The notes under the pieces: generated by a model
The model's database searches: none
What the model was told of the DNA's origin: nothing
Seen by the model: the letters and a program-made list of their open reading frames with translations, nothing else
Made by a program: the position numbers and the translations under genes
Shown: positions 1 through 10,232 of the stretch, in pieces
Position numbering within the stretch: position 1 is the first letter of the stretch
Layout: every line of letters begins with the position of its first letter
NCBI RefSeq assembly: GCF_000485595.1
Contig: NW_014577077.1
Span: forward strand, 493,408 to 526,453
Source: Priapulus caudatus
Taxonomy: Eukaryota > Priapulida > Priapulimorpha > Priapulimorphida > Priapulidae
Reading direction: 5' to 3'
DNA: 33,046 nt

Positions 1-1842
1 CCTTGGTCAACGAATTCGGCCTCATCGCGAGTGCAAGCATATAATGTCACCATTGCGGTTCCGGTTCCGATTTATCAAAGTTTTGGTTCCACGCGACCTA
101 TTTTCGGCTTCAGACTAAAATATGCTACTGGCCCTCCAACCTTTACGATAACCCGGTTTTTCCGAAGGTATATGGGACGGGGAGAAAAGCACATTTAGCA
201 GATCTAGCCGAGTCGTTCGCCTAATGAAGGTGAATGAACCTCCGCAAGAAGTGTCGAGATTGAAATTTAAAAACAGCTCTCCGGAGCACACAGGAAGATC
301 GAGGCTTAATTTTGATGCGCTTCGATAACATTCACGAGCAGTCGAGCGTGCTGAATCAGTTGCTCGCACCCAGATCCTAGTCTGGCGAGGTTTTCTCCCT
401 AGTCAAAGGAAACGTCTAGCGCACAAATTACGCACGCGTAACGCTGTAACGCGCCGCAGGTTTTACGCCAAGGCAGGTTTTGCTATGTCTAGCGTGTAGG
501 TGTCTTAATTCAGTTTGCTGCTATATATAATGAGTTGTTAGCAAGCACAGCCTGTCTGTCAGCCGAGCGACTGACATCGGCGGGTGGGTGTTACACTACA
601 CACAGGATTCATCCCTTGGGGAGAGGCCTGCAAGAACGCATCCGTCACATCTCCCGCGCTGTGCCCACGCCGAAAACTCGCGCGGTGCACGTGACGCGCA
701 TTAGGCCTGCGTTTTAAATCAGACTAGTTACAGACGAAAACTGTAACGCAAGCATTCTGCTGCGTGTTCGTGTTGCTAACAGCATGTCGCGCCGCAACGC
801 GAACGAACTGCTCGAAGACAGACGCGAAATGCGGAGCCAACGAATTCAAAATGTCAACCCAGATTAGCTGCAAATCAGGGCAGGTCCAAAGGCTTCCAGT
901 CGACTAAGAGCATTAACAAGCGACTAGATAGCTACTAAGACAAACACGTGCCAAGGCGCGTTACTGGCTATCTATACATGCTAGCTATCTAGCTTTAACG
1001 CATGCACGCACGCACGCACACACAATCACAAAGGATTGCACGCACACATGCCTGCCCCGCTCCCCACCGTTCTCTGTCTGTCATTCTCTCTATCTCCCTC
1101 TCTATTTGCCATTCTGCCCTTCTAATATCACCACGTCAAACTGTCAACTAATTGTGATTTCTCAGTTTAATGAACACTTTTATATCACCATGTAATCTCC
1201 AAACCTTACTTCAATATTTGAAACAGAAGCTCTCGTTACAGAATTTATTTACATCGTTAATTTATGAGCTTCTCGATTCAACATTTCATTTTTTCGAAAT
1301 GAGACTTATTATCAGGGTGGTACGTACACAAAGCGCGCGCAAGCACACAACCGCAAATAGCTGTGTAGTGACGGTATGAAGTCAGCTAAACAGGAGTCTG
1401 AACCCTCATTTAATAAGCTGCACATTAGAACAAGTGAAGCCTCTTCACTGGCGATTTCTCTAGAAAAGACACTAGTTTCTTGCTGCTAGCTGGCAACATT
1501 TGAGTCATGCGTCTGCCTCCACGGTGAAGCCCTACTATTAAGTATGCATTACTATCTCTGACCCGAACAACGCATCGCCCCGGCGTTCCTAGTGCTTGCG
1601 AAACGAGATGCTAACTGGGTGATTTCCCCTGACATGTACCCAAGCTGCTCGCGAACACAGGAAACACTGACCCGCAAATCTGCGCCACCACGAACTGAGA
1701 GCCCATCCTTCACGACAGCATCGAGTGTGGCCCAGTGACCATCTGAACCATCCACCCCTTCCCCCTCACCGTGGAGTCACACTGTCAACACAACTGCAAT
1801 CCCCACTGCTGCTGTTGCCGCTGATGTCGACATTGCCCTCCA
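1..1842. other. Anonymous sequence without a supportable gene
   Basis: I see no gene in this stretch. It holds a short GCAC/CA run near 1004-1026, a pyrimidine-rich patch near 1070-1125 and scattered short open frames on both strands. At 784-867 a 27-codon ATG-initiated frame is rich in R, E and N, but it has no splice or homology support. From about 1560 to 1842 the plus strand reads as Ser/Pro/Thr-rich peptide broken by one TGA. That part is described with the decayed coding candidate around the minisatellite. Confidence 0.5.
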
Positions 1843-3000
1843 GGTCGTCTGAGACACCCCGGCTGTCGCTGCGCTGCTTGAGGCATTGATCAGTCGTCTG
1901 AGACACCCCGGCTGTCGCTGCGCTGCTTGAGGCATTGATCAGTCACCTGAGACACCCCGGCTGTCGCTGTGTTGCTTGAGGCATTGATCAGTCACCTGAG
2001 ACAACCCGGCTGTCGCTGCGCTGCTTGAGGCATTGATCAGTCACTTGAGACACCCCGGCTGTCGCTGCGCTGCTTGAGGCACTGATCTGTTGTCTGAGAC
2101 ACCCTGGCTGTCGCTGCGCTGCTTGAGGCATTGATCAGTCACTTGAGACACCATGGCTGTCGCTGCGCTGCTTGAGGCATTGATCAGTCACCTGAGACAA
2201 CCCGGCTGTGGATGCGCTGCTTGAGGCATTGATCAGTTGTCTGAGACAACCCGGCTGTGGATGCGCTGCTTGAGGCATTGATCAGTCACCTGAGACAACC
2301 CAGCTGTCGCTGTGCTGCTTGAGGCATTGATCAGTCACTTGAGACACCCCGGCTGTCGCTGCGCTGCTTGAGGCATTGATCAGTCACATGAGATACCCCG
2401 GCTGTCGCTGTGCTGCTTGAGGCATTGATCAGTCACCTGAGACACCCCGGCTGTCGCTGTGCTGCTTGAGGCATTGATCTGTTGTCTGAGACGCCCCAGC
2501 TGTGGATGCGCTGCTTGAGGCATTGATCAGTCACCTGAGACAACCCGGCTGTCGCTGTGCTGCTTGAGGCATTGATCTGTTGTCTGAGACAACCCTGCTG
2601 TCGCTGTGCTGCTTGAGGCATTGATCAGTCGTCTGAGACGCCTCGGCTGTCGCTGCGCTGCTTGAGGCATTGATCAGTCACCTGAGACAACCCTGCTGTG
2701 GATGCGCTGCTTGAGGCATTGATCAGTCGTCTGAGACGCCAAGGTCGATAACGGGCGTACATTTCCACGTGTGGATCGTGCTGGGGCTCGTGTCCTCCTG
2801 CACAGTCTTACTGCTGCAGAACACGTCCAGCTTGAACTGACCGCTGCAGAAGAACAGCAGGCTGCACTGATGCTCGAACGTCTCCTTGAGGCAGGCCTGC
2901 AGAGATACAAGCACACGATAGCATTAATGCGCAACGTCGATGCTGATAGTGAATTGTTTCGATATCTAGACATTCACTTTACTACTCCACTACACACTCC
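1600..3000 (+). pseudogene. Possible decayed coding region interrupted by the minisatellite
   Basis: Upstream of the 49-bp array one plus frame reads MYPSCSRTQETLTRKSAPP and continues Ser/Pro-rich to a TGA near 1738. It then resumes in the same frame with PSEPSTPSPSPWSHTVNTTA until the array. Downstream, from about 2741, an open frame reads RVLLHSLTAAEHVQLELTAA and MLERLLEAGLQRY, an alpha-helical, Glu/Ala/Leu-rich composition. Nothing matches a family I recognise. The in-frame stop and the frame-shifting array argue against a working gene. It could be a decayed transposon protein or chance. No start codon or splice junction can be fixed. Confidence 0.2.
1843..2740 (+). repeat. 49-bp minisatellite, about 18 copies
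   Basis: A tandem array with a 49-base period. Each unit contains GTCTGAGACACCCCGGCTGT followed by CGCTGCGCTGCTTGAGGCAT and a TGATCAGT junction. Variants alternate CACCTGAGAC/GTCTGAGAC and GTCGCTGCG/GTGGATGCG between units. The period is not a multiple of three, so the frame changes in every unit and the array cannot encode a regular repeated protein. One frame of a unit reads VAALLEALIS. The unique sequence just downstream reads ERLLEAGLQRY in another frame, so the unit may have expanded from an old coding segment. Confidence 0.95.
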
Positions 3001-3135
3001 TGTTAGAACCCCTGCCAAGTTCCATCTCTCATCATCTCATCCGCTATGCCGCCCCTCTCTCCTGCCCTGCCTCCCTCTCACTTCTCTCGCTCGCTCTCTC
3101 TCTCTCTCCCTCTCTAACTGCATTTTGCATTCTCT
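2980..3135. repeat. Pyrimidine-rich low-complexity tract
   Basis: CT-rich sequence with interspersed CTCTCTC runs and motifs such as CACTACACACTCC. In style it resembles the longer pyrimidine-rich block at 28.2-28.98 kb, and the two may share an ancestral repeat. Confidence 0.6.
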
Positions 3136-3193
3136 ACGACACGCACGTCAACGCACGCATGGATGCGCGCGTCTTCTTTATTCAGTTTACTCC

Positions 3194-3194
<1 letters not shown>

Positions 3195-3247
<53 letters not shown>

Positions 3248-3281
3248 TATTATATATGTGTGTGTAACACTGTGTATATAA

Positions 3282-3316
<35 letters not shown>

Positions 3317-3321
3317 CACAT
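3195..3321. repeat. Compound microsatellite (TTA)n then (TG)/(CA)n
   Basis: About 19 TTA units (3195-3253) are followed by a short TA/TG patch and a nearly pure CA run (3281-3321). Poly-Tyr, poly-Asn and Thr-His frames across it are artefacts of the repeat. Confidence 0.95.
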
Positions 3322-3333
3322 TTATTTATTGAT

Positions 3334-3405
3334 ATTATATATTATCAAGAGCATATAAACCATAAACGGTAAGGGTTGGGGTTAGGATAATATCTTGATA
3401 ATATG
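3334..3405. repeat. Small inverted repeat enclosing a telomere-like motif
   Basis: ATATTATCAAGA near 3343 is repeated in inverse orientation (TCTTGATAATAT) near 3392-3403, enclosing about 40 bases. The interior contains AAGGGTTGGGGTTAGG, a degenerate TTAGGG-type sequence. The ends share the TCAAGAGC-type motif with hairpins at 19.2, 21.0-21.7 and 22.5 kb. It is probably a very short miniature element or its relic. No target duplication is clear. Confidence 0.45.
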
Positions 3406-4890
3406 CATCTATGTACCAGATGGCACACATGTGAAAGCAAAATTAAGTCTCGCCTAATACAGGAGCAGCTGCAACCTGTCAGAGAATCTACTAGCTGACA
3501 GCACGTAATTCAGGCTGTCTCTCTAATGAATAATGTGCGTGATCACACGACGATCCCCACAATATACATTCGATTATGGAAAGATGCTGGTTTTATGGTG
3601 ACAAACTACAGCCACAAGTAACTAATTTGTCTTCATTCTTATTAGAACATTTGAACATTTATATGTATTATATTATTATGTATTTTATGTGATATGCGTT
3701 CACATTAAATCCTCGCTGCCGGTGTGAAATGGCGGCGACTATTTGGCTGGTAGTTGACCAGCCGTGGCCGGTTACCTAATGTCAATGTAAGCTGACCTGA
3801 ATGTAGCCTGCTAATACGAAAATATTGTAATCCCGTATCTCGTTATTATTAGGGAAATAAAACTAGTGCATTTAAGAGTTTCCATCCTGGCTTAAATTCG
3901 ATACGCGTTTAAAGAGTTTAGTTAAATATATTTCCATATTATTAAAAGGGCTCATCAAGATCCATCTTGGGACAATACGTGCTGAATCATATGTAACGAC
4001 AATCATGTAAATAAATAACACTTCAGGGTGATTTGGAATTTTCGAAAAATACAAACATCACGGAAACATTAAAAAAAAACCTGCCACCCAGACATAACAC
4101 TATTTTAATGGATTAACTGCCGAGGAACTGAAATCTCAACCGGCAAAAACTTATTCATTTAACGAGCGACTCTGAAGCTCGCGTAGCATGATTGCTACTG
4201 GGTTGCCTGGCGTCATTTTGGGAAATTAAATAAAAACAGTACAGCTTTACAGTGGCTGAATTTTAAATTGCATTTATATCGATGCCGCACCGAAAACTAT
4301 GCGCATCCATGCTAAAATTTAAACTTTAATATAATTGTTCGAAATCGAAGCATATTAATACAGCATGGTCTAGCGCCGTTAAGTGTTTACTGCACTGTTG
4401 TGTGACGCAAGCGCATCGACCTCTTACGTCATGTACGGGAATTTCTTTGCGGCGTAGTTCGTTGTGTTAAAATCGTTCAGTGTATAGCTCGGCGCTCTCA
4501 TGCTATTGATGTCTGGAGCCTGCGCTTAATAAACAAAAGGCGCATCAACGAATCTATCAGTGAGCACGGTGAATATCTCGCTTCAAGCACGTGACAAATT
4601 GAATTACCTGCTCAGCAACTAGACAAACATTCGCTATAACGTTGGCCCTGAAGATGTTTCCTTCTAAATAGAATCTTTCAAGGTAGACCTTTTTTTAGAA
4701 TATCGTTACTACTCGCTACTACACAGCAGATGAGAGACATGCAATTAACTGCATCATACAGCCATGCTAGTCCACGCCACACAAATACATTTGAAGTCAC
4801 GACTCCCAAGTTTGAAAACACATGAAAAGTGGAAAATACCTCCATTTCCTTCTTCCATTAGAGATTAACTTGGTCACTGGACATCTAAAC
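3406..4890. other. AT-rich intergenic or intronic sequence, nothing recognised
   Basis: No gene is visible. Both strands are full of stops, and the one modest minus-strand frame (3872-4054) lacks splice signals or family features. A small hairpin GGCTGGT/ACCAGCC lies near 3747-3766. Confidence 0.5.
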
Positions 4891-4963
4891 GCACGCACAC
4901 GCATACCCGTGCACGCGCACACACACTTACACACGGGCACGCACACGCACACTTACACACGTG

Positions 4964-5004
<41 letters not shown>

Positions 5005-5034
5005 ACACACACACACACACGCATACTGAGTAGC
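4891..5034. repeat. CA/CGCA-rich compound microsatellite
   Basis: Imperfect arrays of CACG, CACA and CGTG. The long Thr/His and Cys/Val frames across it are low-complexity artefacts. Confidence 0.9.
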
Positions 5035-5099
5035 GTGCACGTACATTACTCAGACAAGCACAGTCACGATCGCACACAAAAAACAGATGGGAATTTACA

Positions 5100-5560
5100 T
5101 CTCTAAAAGGAATGATGTGTTCGCAATGTGTTTCTCCGTCGAATTTTCACGGATGAGTTTGAGTAGCAGGTTAACTGCGCCCGCAATCGATAAGCCCGGA
5201 ACACGGGAACAACGCTCCTCGAGCCATGTGCTAGCATTACGGATGCACTGGCTTCCTGCAAGAAGCTCATTTTCCTGCTTCCGCCGAGCAGCTCCGGCCG
5301 CATGCTAACGGGTTCGGCCAAACTAATTTGCATCCACTCTCGCATTTTCCACATGTAATAGCGTCTTATTATGATATAATCTGAGTGAGATTTTTAATTA
5401 ATGAAGTCCGCGCCGCTAAGCCCGCTACGGCTCGGCACAGCATGGCGTGCCACAAAAGCCGACAATTGGGCTCTCACACTGTAATTGAAGCAGGCGCTCA
5501 GTGGCTGGTCGCCGTGAATAGCCGCAGTGAAGCCCGCTCGCTTAGCCGAGCACTAGGGAA
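5100..5560. other. Moderately GC-rich sequence, no supported gene
   Basis: Open frames of 73-83 codons exist on both strands. The minus frame has an acceptor-like CTTCTTGCAG near 5261-5270, but no matching donor and no recognisable domain. I do not call a gene. Confidence 0.4.
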
Positions 5561-5562
5561 GT

Positions 5563-5631
5563 AGTAGTGGTGATGGTGATGGTGGTGCAGTAGCAGCAGT
5601 AGTAGTAGTAGTCGTAGTAGTCGTAGTAGTC

Positions 5632-5669
<38 letters not shown>

Positions 5670-6161
5670 TAGTAGGTCAGTAGTGTCATAGGTAGTAGTA
5701 GTAGTAGTAGTAGTGAGAGTAGTAGTAGATAGTAGTAGTAGTAGTTAGTAGAGTAGTGTAGTAGTAGTAGTAGTGTAGTAATGTGTAGTAGCTAGTAGTG
5801 AGTCAGTACGTAGTAGTAGTATAGTAGTAGTTGTCAGTAGCTGTAGTAGTATGTACGTATGTAGTAGCTAGTAGTAGTAGTAGTAGTAGTAGTAGGTAGA
5901 GTAGTAAGTAGTTAGTGTAGTAGTAGTAGTAGTAGGAGTAGTGTTAGTAGTACGTAGTAGTAGTAGTAGTCAGTAGTAGTAGTAGTAGTAGTAGTGAGTA
6001 GTAGTAGTGAGTATTTAGTAGTAGTAGTAGATAGTTAGTAGTAGTAGTAGGTGTAGTAGTAGTAGTAGTAGAGTAGTAGTAGTAGTAGTAGTAGTCAGTA
6101 GTAGTTAGTAGTTAGTAGTAGTAGTAGTGTAGTAGTAGTGTAGTAGTGTAGTAGTAGTAGT

Positions 6162-6196
<35 letters not shown>
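5563..6196. repeat. Degenerate (TAG/AGT)n array of about 630 bp
   Basis: A long trinucleotide tract of GTAGTA units with many one- and two-base interruptions (GTTAGTAG, GTCAGTAG, GTGTAG). One phase of the plus strand is TAG, so that frame is dense in stops. Confidence 0.95.
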
Positions 6197-6355
6197 CAAC
6201 AAGAAGAAAAGAAAGAAGAAAAAGAAAAAGAAAAAGAAAAAGAAAAGAAGAAGAAGAAGAAGAAGAAGAAGAAGAAGAAGAAGAAGAAGAAGAAGAAGAA
6301 GAAGAAGAAGAAGAAGCAGAAGCAGACGACGACGGCGAAGAAGAAGAGGAACGGT
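6197..6355 (+). repeat. (GAA)n polypurine tract
   Basis: The TAG tract changes abruptly to AAGAAAAGAAAGAAG and then about 24 nearly pure GAA units. Almost all of it is purine on one strand, the composition that can form triplex (H-DNA) structures. Confidence 0.95.
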
Positions 6356-6745
6356 AGCGGAAATATACTCGTGAAAAATATCTTCCCGTATTTATCGGAA
6401 GCTAAGCAGCCTGGCGAATGTCATTAACAATCAGCTGCAAGTAGATTAGTGTAATTTCCCGGTGATTTCTTTGACGCGACCGGCACACGCAAAAATCATC
6501 CGAAATCGGGCCGCGTCAGTCTGCGCACATAAATTGACAGACAAGATGAAAATTTAGCAGATAAACGTCGGAATCATAGCTGCTTAGCTGCATTATTCAT
6601 TAGAACATATTAAACCGACATGCACGCTGAATTCGCTAATGTATATCAACATCAGCTTACAGAGCGTCAGCCGATATGAAACCTCACACACGCACACAGA
6701 CAAATGCACAAAACCGCACGCACTCACGCGAATGCTTCATCTAAC
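6356..6745. other. No gene seen
   Basis: Unique-looking sequence between the GAA tract and the minus-strand exon candidate. It has short CA-rich patches near 6690-6730 and nothing else that I can support. Confidence 0.5.
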
Positions 6746-7054
6746 CTGACCAAATGACGATCGGCTCCAAACAGGTTATAGCCTTCCTCGTGCTGAACAT
6801 GAAAATATTCGGGCGCAATGCTGACATTAAATACAGCAAATCTACCAACTGCTGTTGCTGTTTGACATAACATGACCGACCATTCTTGATTCAGAAATAG
6901 ATCATTATGCGCTACGTGTACGGTATATTGCTGCATGCGCGGAACAGATAAGCGATTGCACTTGGCGAATGCGATCGCATTTGTCAGACATTTGTGACAA
7001 TCTTCAACATTATACACACGGCTGAGATCAAGACACGGCAACCGAACAATACTG
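6746..7054 (-). CDS. Candidate internal exon, unrecognised cysteine-containing protein
   Basis: The longest non-repetitive frame in the window: 154 codons on the minus strand, ending at 6724. Within it lies an acceptor-like sequence (pyrimidine-biased, ending GTGCAG) before 7054 and a donor-like CAG|GTTAGA after 6746. Together they bound a 309-base, phase 2-2 exon of about 102 residues. The peptide has Cys residues near its start (VEDCHKCLTNA) and beta-like hydrophobic alternation: YTVHVAHNDLFL, EWSVMLCQTA, GRFAVFNVSIAPEYFHV. This composition fits an extracellular domain, but I recognise no family. The donor has T at +3 and is weak. A frame this long could arise by chance in 33 kb. No partner exon of matching phase was found. 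Confidence 0.35.
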
Positions 7055-7304
7055 CTGCACACAGTGCACAACGTAAAAGACGCGTATAGGCCGTAAAACC
7101 GCGAGACAAAAATCCAGATTGTCAATCTTCTGAATATCCTTGCGTGTACTGTGCTATCTACCGTCGCACTCATCAAATTCAATCGCAATCTTTCTTAGAA
7201 ATGCAGATTTCTCTCCATCCAAGAGCAATTTCTTATGCGCAGCCATTAGTGGTTGGCAAGATAATAATATGGAAACGGATCAACGGATATACGTTATTTA
7301 TGAA

Positions 7305-7690
7305 CACGACATTCCACCTGCATACAACACATATTGCACCCGGATCTACGACATATTTTACCCAGATACATTCTACCTGGAAGCGAGATACATTCTACCT
7401 GGATGCGAGAGATATTCCACCTGAATACAAGACATTCCACCTGAATGCGACAGATATTCCGCCTGAATCCAAGACATTCCACCTGAATGCGACAGATATT
7501 CTGCCTGAATACAAGACATTCTACCTGAATATGAGATATATTCCATCTGGCTACAAAACACATTTCGCCTGAATACAATAAATATTCCACCTGGATAAAA
7601 GACGTAATCTACCTGAATACACGATATATCCCACCTGGATACAAAACATTCCGTCTGCATACAACTCGTATTTCACCAGGATACAGCCCT
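7305..7690. repeat. Minisatellite with a period of about 21 bp (42-bp doublets)
   Basis: Repeated GACATTCCACCTGAAT and AGATATTCCGCCTGAAT half-units of 20-22 bases alternate, so about 42 bases form a higher-order unit. Because the mean period is near 21, several frames stay open on both strands (plus-strand peptide ATDIPPE/KTFHLN; minus-strand IQVECL). There is no signal or domain, so I treat the open frames as by-products. The ends of the array are more diverged than the centre. Confidence 0.85.
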
Positions 7691-8790
7691 GTAGTCAACC
7701 ACGATGGCTATCATATTTTCCCACCTAGACATACAACCCGTGTAAAATGGCAATACAACAACCGTGTGTATGGAACCCGTATTCAGACCGAATGTCACAC
7801 ATTCACGCCGCAGCCGACGAGTCGAAAAATCAATTGTGTGACACGCTGCCAACCACTATCAGTCGGATACCAATATGTCGCACGCTTCCATAGCGGCTCC
7901 TTCCTGGATGAGAGAATGGCACCGGCCAGCGCCGATCAATAAAACGCACGCGCACCTCGTTTTTGCTGTACTCTCTCACCAAAAGTGGAACGACAGCGTT
8001 TGTACACCCGATTTACTACCACATCGCGCCACGACGACCACCAGAAGAATCGAACCAGATCATAACTCACTAGGGGCAGATCGCATAAGCATTCACACTG
8101 GCAACCGCGAGCAGGTCGCATCCACATTGACAAGGGTCGAATCAGCGTGGATGTTGAGTGGTGAACATGCAATTACCGGTAATTTTTTTACGTTTGGGCG
8201 GCACGGATGTTCAACCTTCAGCTGCCCCAATACCGGCTGCCCCCCCCCCCATCATACCCATGTTATATTCAGATTGAGCTCACAATGAGAACACTGGGTT
8301 AGCTCTAATATCAGCTATGGCATATAAAACAGAGTTTGCTATCAGTATCGACCATAGAGGACTGGGGGCCGTTGTCAGAAAAATAACATCAATTTTAACA
8401 TTAGTCTTAGCATTAAATTTTTTTCTCTTAGACCGTGGGCAGAAACATCGTAAAATAACGAGAGTGAAGAATCCCACGAAATTTCCTCATAGCTTTACGA
8501 AACAAAATCCTGTCAATGGTCTACTAGAAAAGGTTGCGACTAATTTTGTTTCTAGTAACGGACACTGCTCTTTATAACGACAGAAACCCCATGATAAAGG
8601 TGCGATATCGATCTGTGTAATCTACACAAATATTTCTCATGCGGCCAAAACATACACTGCCTAAATATTATTTTACGGGCACAATACAGGTCAGCACACA
8701 CGAACTGTCACAACTGACACACCCGCGTTTTCGCACGTAACAAAAGTATCAGCGGAAAGACGTTTTTCCGACGTTGCCCATTTTTTCCCC
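7691..8790. other. No supported gene; one C homopolymer
   Basis: Open frames at 7875-8288 (plus) and 7936-8172 (minus) overlap on opposite strands and carry no domain or splice evidence. An 11-C run lies at 8240-8250. The remainder is unremarkable. Confidence 0.45.
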
Positions 8791-8793
8791 GCA

Positions 8794-9072
8794 GGCTATT
8801 AAGGGTGCGAACGGTCTCTGTAAATGTCACTGGGTTTGCCTACTTGTTGGTGAAACGCCCGTCAGCATTGATGCGAGCACGCCTCACAGAGCCTGCTGCG
8901 TGGAGTATATAGGCACGTCAGGACTCAGTCCGACTCACAGATTGAATGCTCTACTGTTAGCGCTGAAAAGCAGCATGACCATTCCTGCGTTCTTACAAGA
9001 GGATAGGTCAGCCTGGCTGCACCTAAGCTGTGATGCGGGCATCACAGCCACTGGGAGAGCAGATTACAAAAC
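8794..9072 (+). CDS. Weak exon candidate beside a dispersed repeat
   Basis: A strong-looking acceptor, CATTTTTTCCCCGCAG, ends at 8793 and is followed in phase 0 by an open frame beginning AIKGANGLCKCHWVCLLVG. The frame runs on into the dispersed repeat that starts around 9073-9116 and stops at 9157. No good donor is visible before the repeat and I recognise no domain. It could be an exon truncated by a transposon, part of a longer element, or chance. Confidence 0.15.
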
Positions 9073-9862
9073 AAGTGCCGTGGAGCGACAGCGCTCATCT
9101 AACGTCTACTGCGGTGACTCTGTGGTGGAGTGGTGGGATTCTAGTAAACCCTGTTAGTCCCAAATGTGTTCACATACAACGCCGAAACAGTGGAAGCACA
9201 GGGATGGTATCAGGAACCTTCTCAAAGGAATGTTCGTTGGATCGTTATGAAAGTTGCCACGAGATGGCAGCTACGTTTAAGTGTCTTCAGATTAAAAGAT
9301 GGAAGCTCCATCGTACGTAGTAGCAAAACTATTTGCAAGACAGAATAGGTAAGCACGTCATCCATTTACCTACGCAAGCCTACAGGCTAAAATAGAAAGC
9401 TGCCACCTGTAACTAATTAACGCAGGCAAAAACTACACAGTACCACCACCACATGCACTGGCACTGGCCACTGGCAGTGGCATACGTTACATGTAACACA
9501 CTGACAGTACAGAATGCCATAGAAATTATACGATTTAAGGAGCATAAACCTTCTTCAGCCAAATTTAGCTCTTGAAATTTTACTGTGACATTGTAGCCTC
9601 ATACATCCAGGCATGTATAGATTCTACTAGCAACCCGGCCAGTCAAATTCTTTCTAACAGTAAACAAATCCATGTTTAACCCTCCTCTTGAGGGTCAAAA
9701 GGTTATCTGACACTTACTCTTCGCATGTCAGCAGGAAGTAGATTTCATGGTTCTTTCAATAAAGCCATAAAAATGCTAGGTCACCGCTGAAACAGAAAAG
9801 TTTTTCAATCGCTCCGTCAGACCATTTCCTCAGAAAATGTCTAAAATCTGCCCTGTGCCCAT

Positions 9863-9882
9863 TGACCTTTGACCTGTGACCT
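9863..9882. promoter_or_regulatory. Triple TGACCT half-sites in copy A
   Basis: TGACCTTTGACCTGTGACCT holds three TGACCT half-sites with one-base spacers. This is the DR1 arrangement bound by RXR/HNF4/COUP-type nuclear receptors in animals. It sits in a dispersed repeat, so use as an enhancer is only a possibility. Confidence 0.4.
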
Positions 9883-10034
9883 CCAATTTCGGCACAGTGA
9901 TGGCTTTTCCTACCATGATGCTATACACGCACTATCACAAGCCTAGGTCGAGCCGTTTAGATTTGTGCCGCAATTCTGGCATTCCTCCCCATACCTTAAG
10001 TTAAGGAGGGAATGTCCCCTTCTTTTACACCTCT

Positions 10035-10055
10035 TGACCTTTGACCTTTGACCCC
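10035..10055. promoter_or_regulatory. Second DR1-like cluster in copy A
   Basis: TGACCTTTGACCTTTGACCC is a clean DR1-type tandem. The corresponding region of the 25-kb copy is eroded, so conservation in that copy is weak. Confidence 0.4.
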
Positions 10056-10232
10056 CCAGCTTCGACATCCCAACTCGTTTTGACGATCCCCCCCGAATAT
10101 CGTGACCGTACGTCGAGCGGTTAAGATTTGTGCCCAACTGTTGACGCACGGCCGGACGGACGGACGCACGGACGCACGCTCATGCGATTCTACAAGCTGC
10201 ATCTGACTATGTCTGATGAGCTAAAAAGCAGC

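Larger units (their letters stand above)
9073..10232. mobile_element. Dispersed repeat family, copy A (most complete)
   Basis: Bases 9116-9864 are near-identical to 32252-33000 (both 749 bases), and about 9649-10232 match 25263-25815 with more divergence. Bases 9073-9115 resemble 24366-24409. Conserved landmarks in order are GGGATTCTAGTAAACCC, GATGGTATCAGGAACC, AAAGCCATAAAAATG, two TGACCTTTGACC clusters, the palindrome CCTTAAGTTAAGG, CCGTACGTCGAGCGGTTAAG, a GACG tandem and ATGCGATTCTACAAGCTGCA. I see no protein, terminal inverted repeat or poly(A) tail, so the class is unknown. Frames inside it (for example 9030-9320) also occur in the other copies and are not host genes. Confidence 0.85.
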
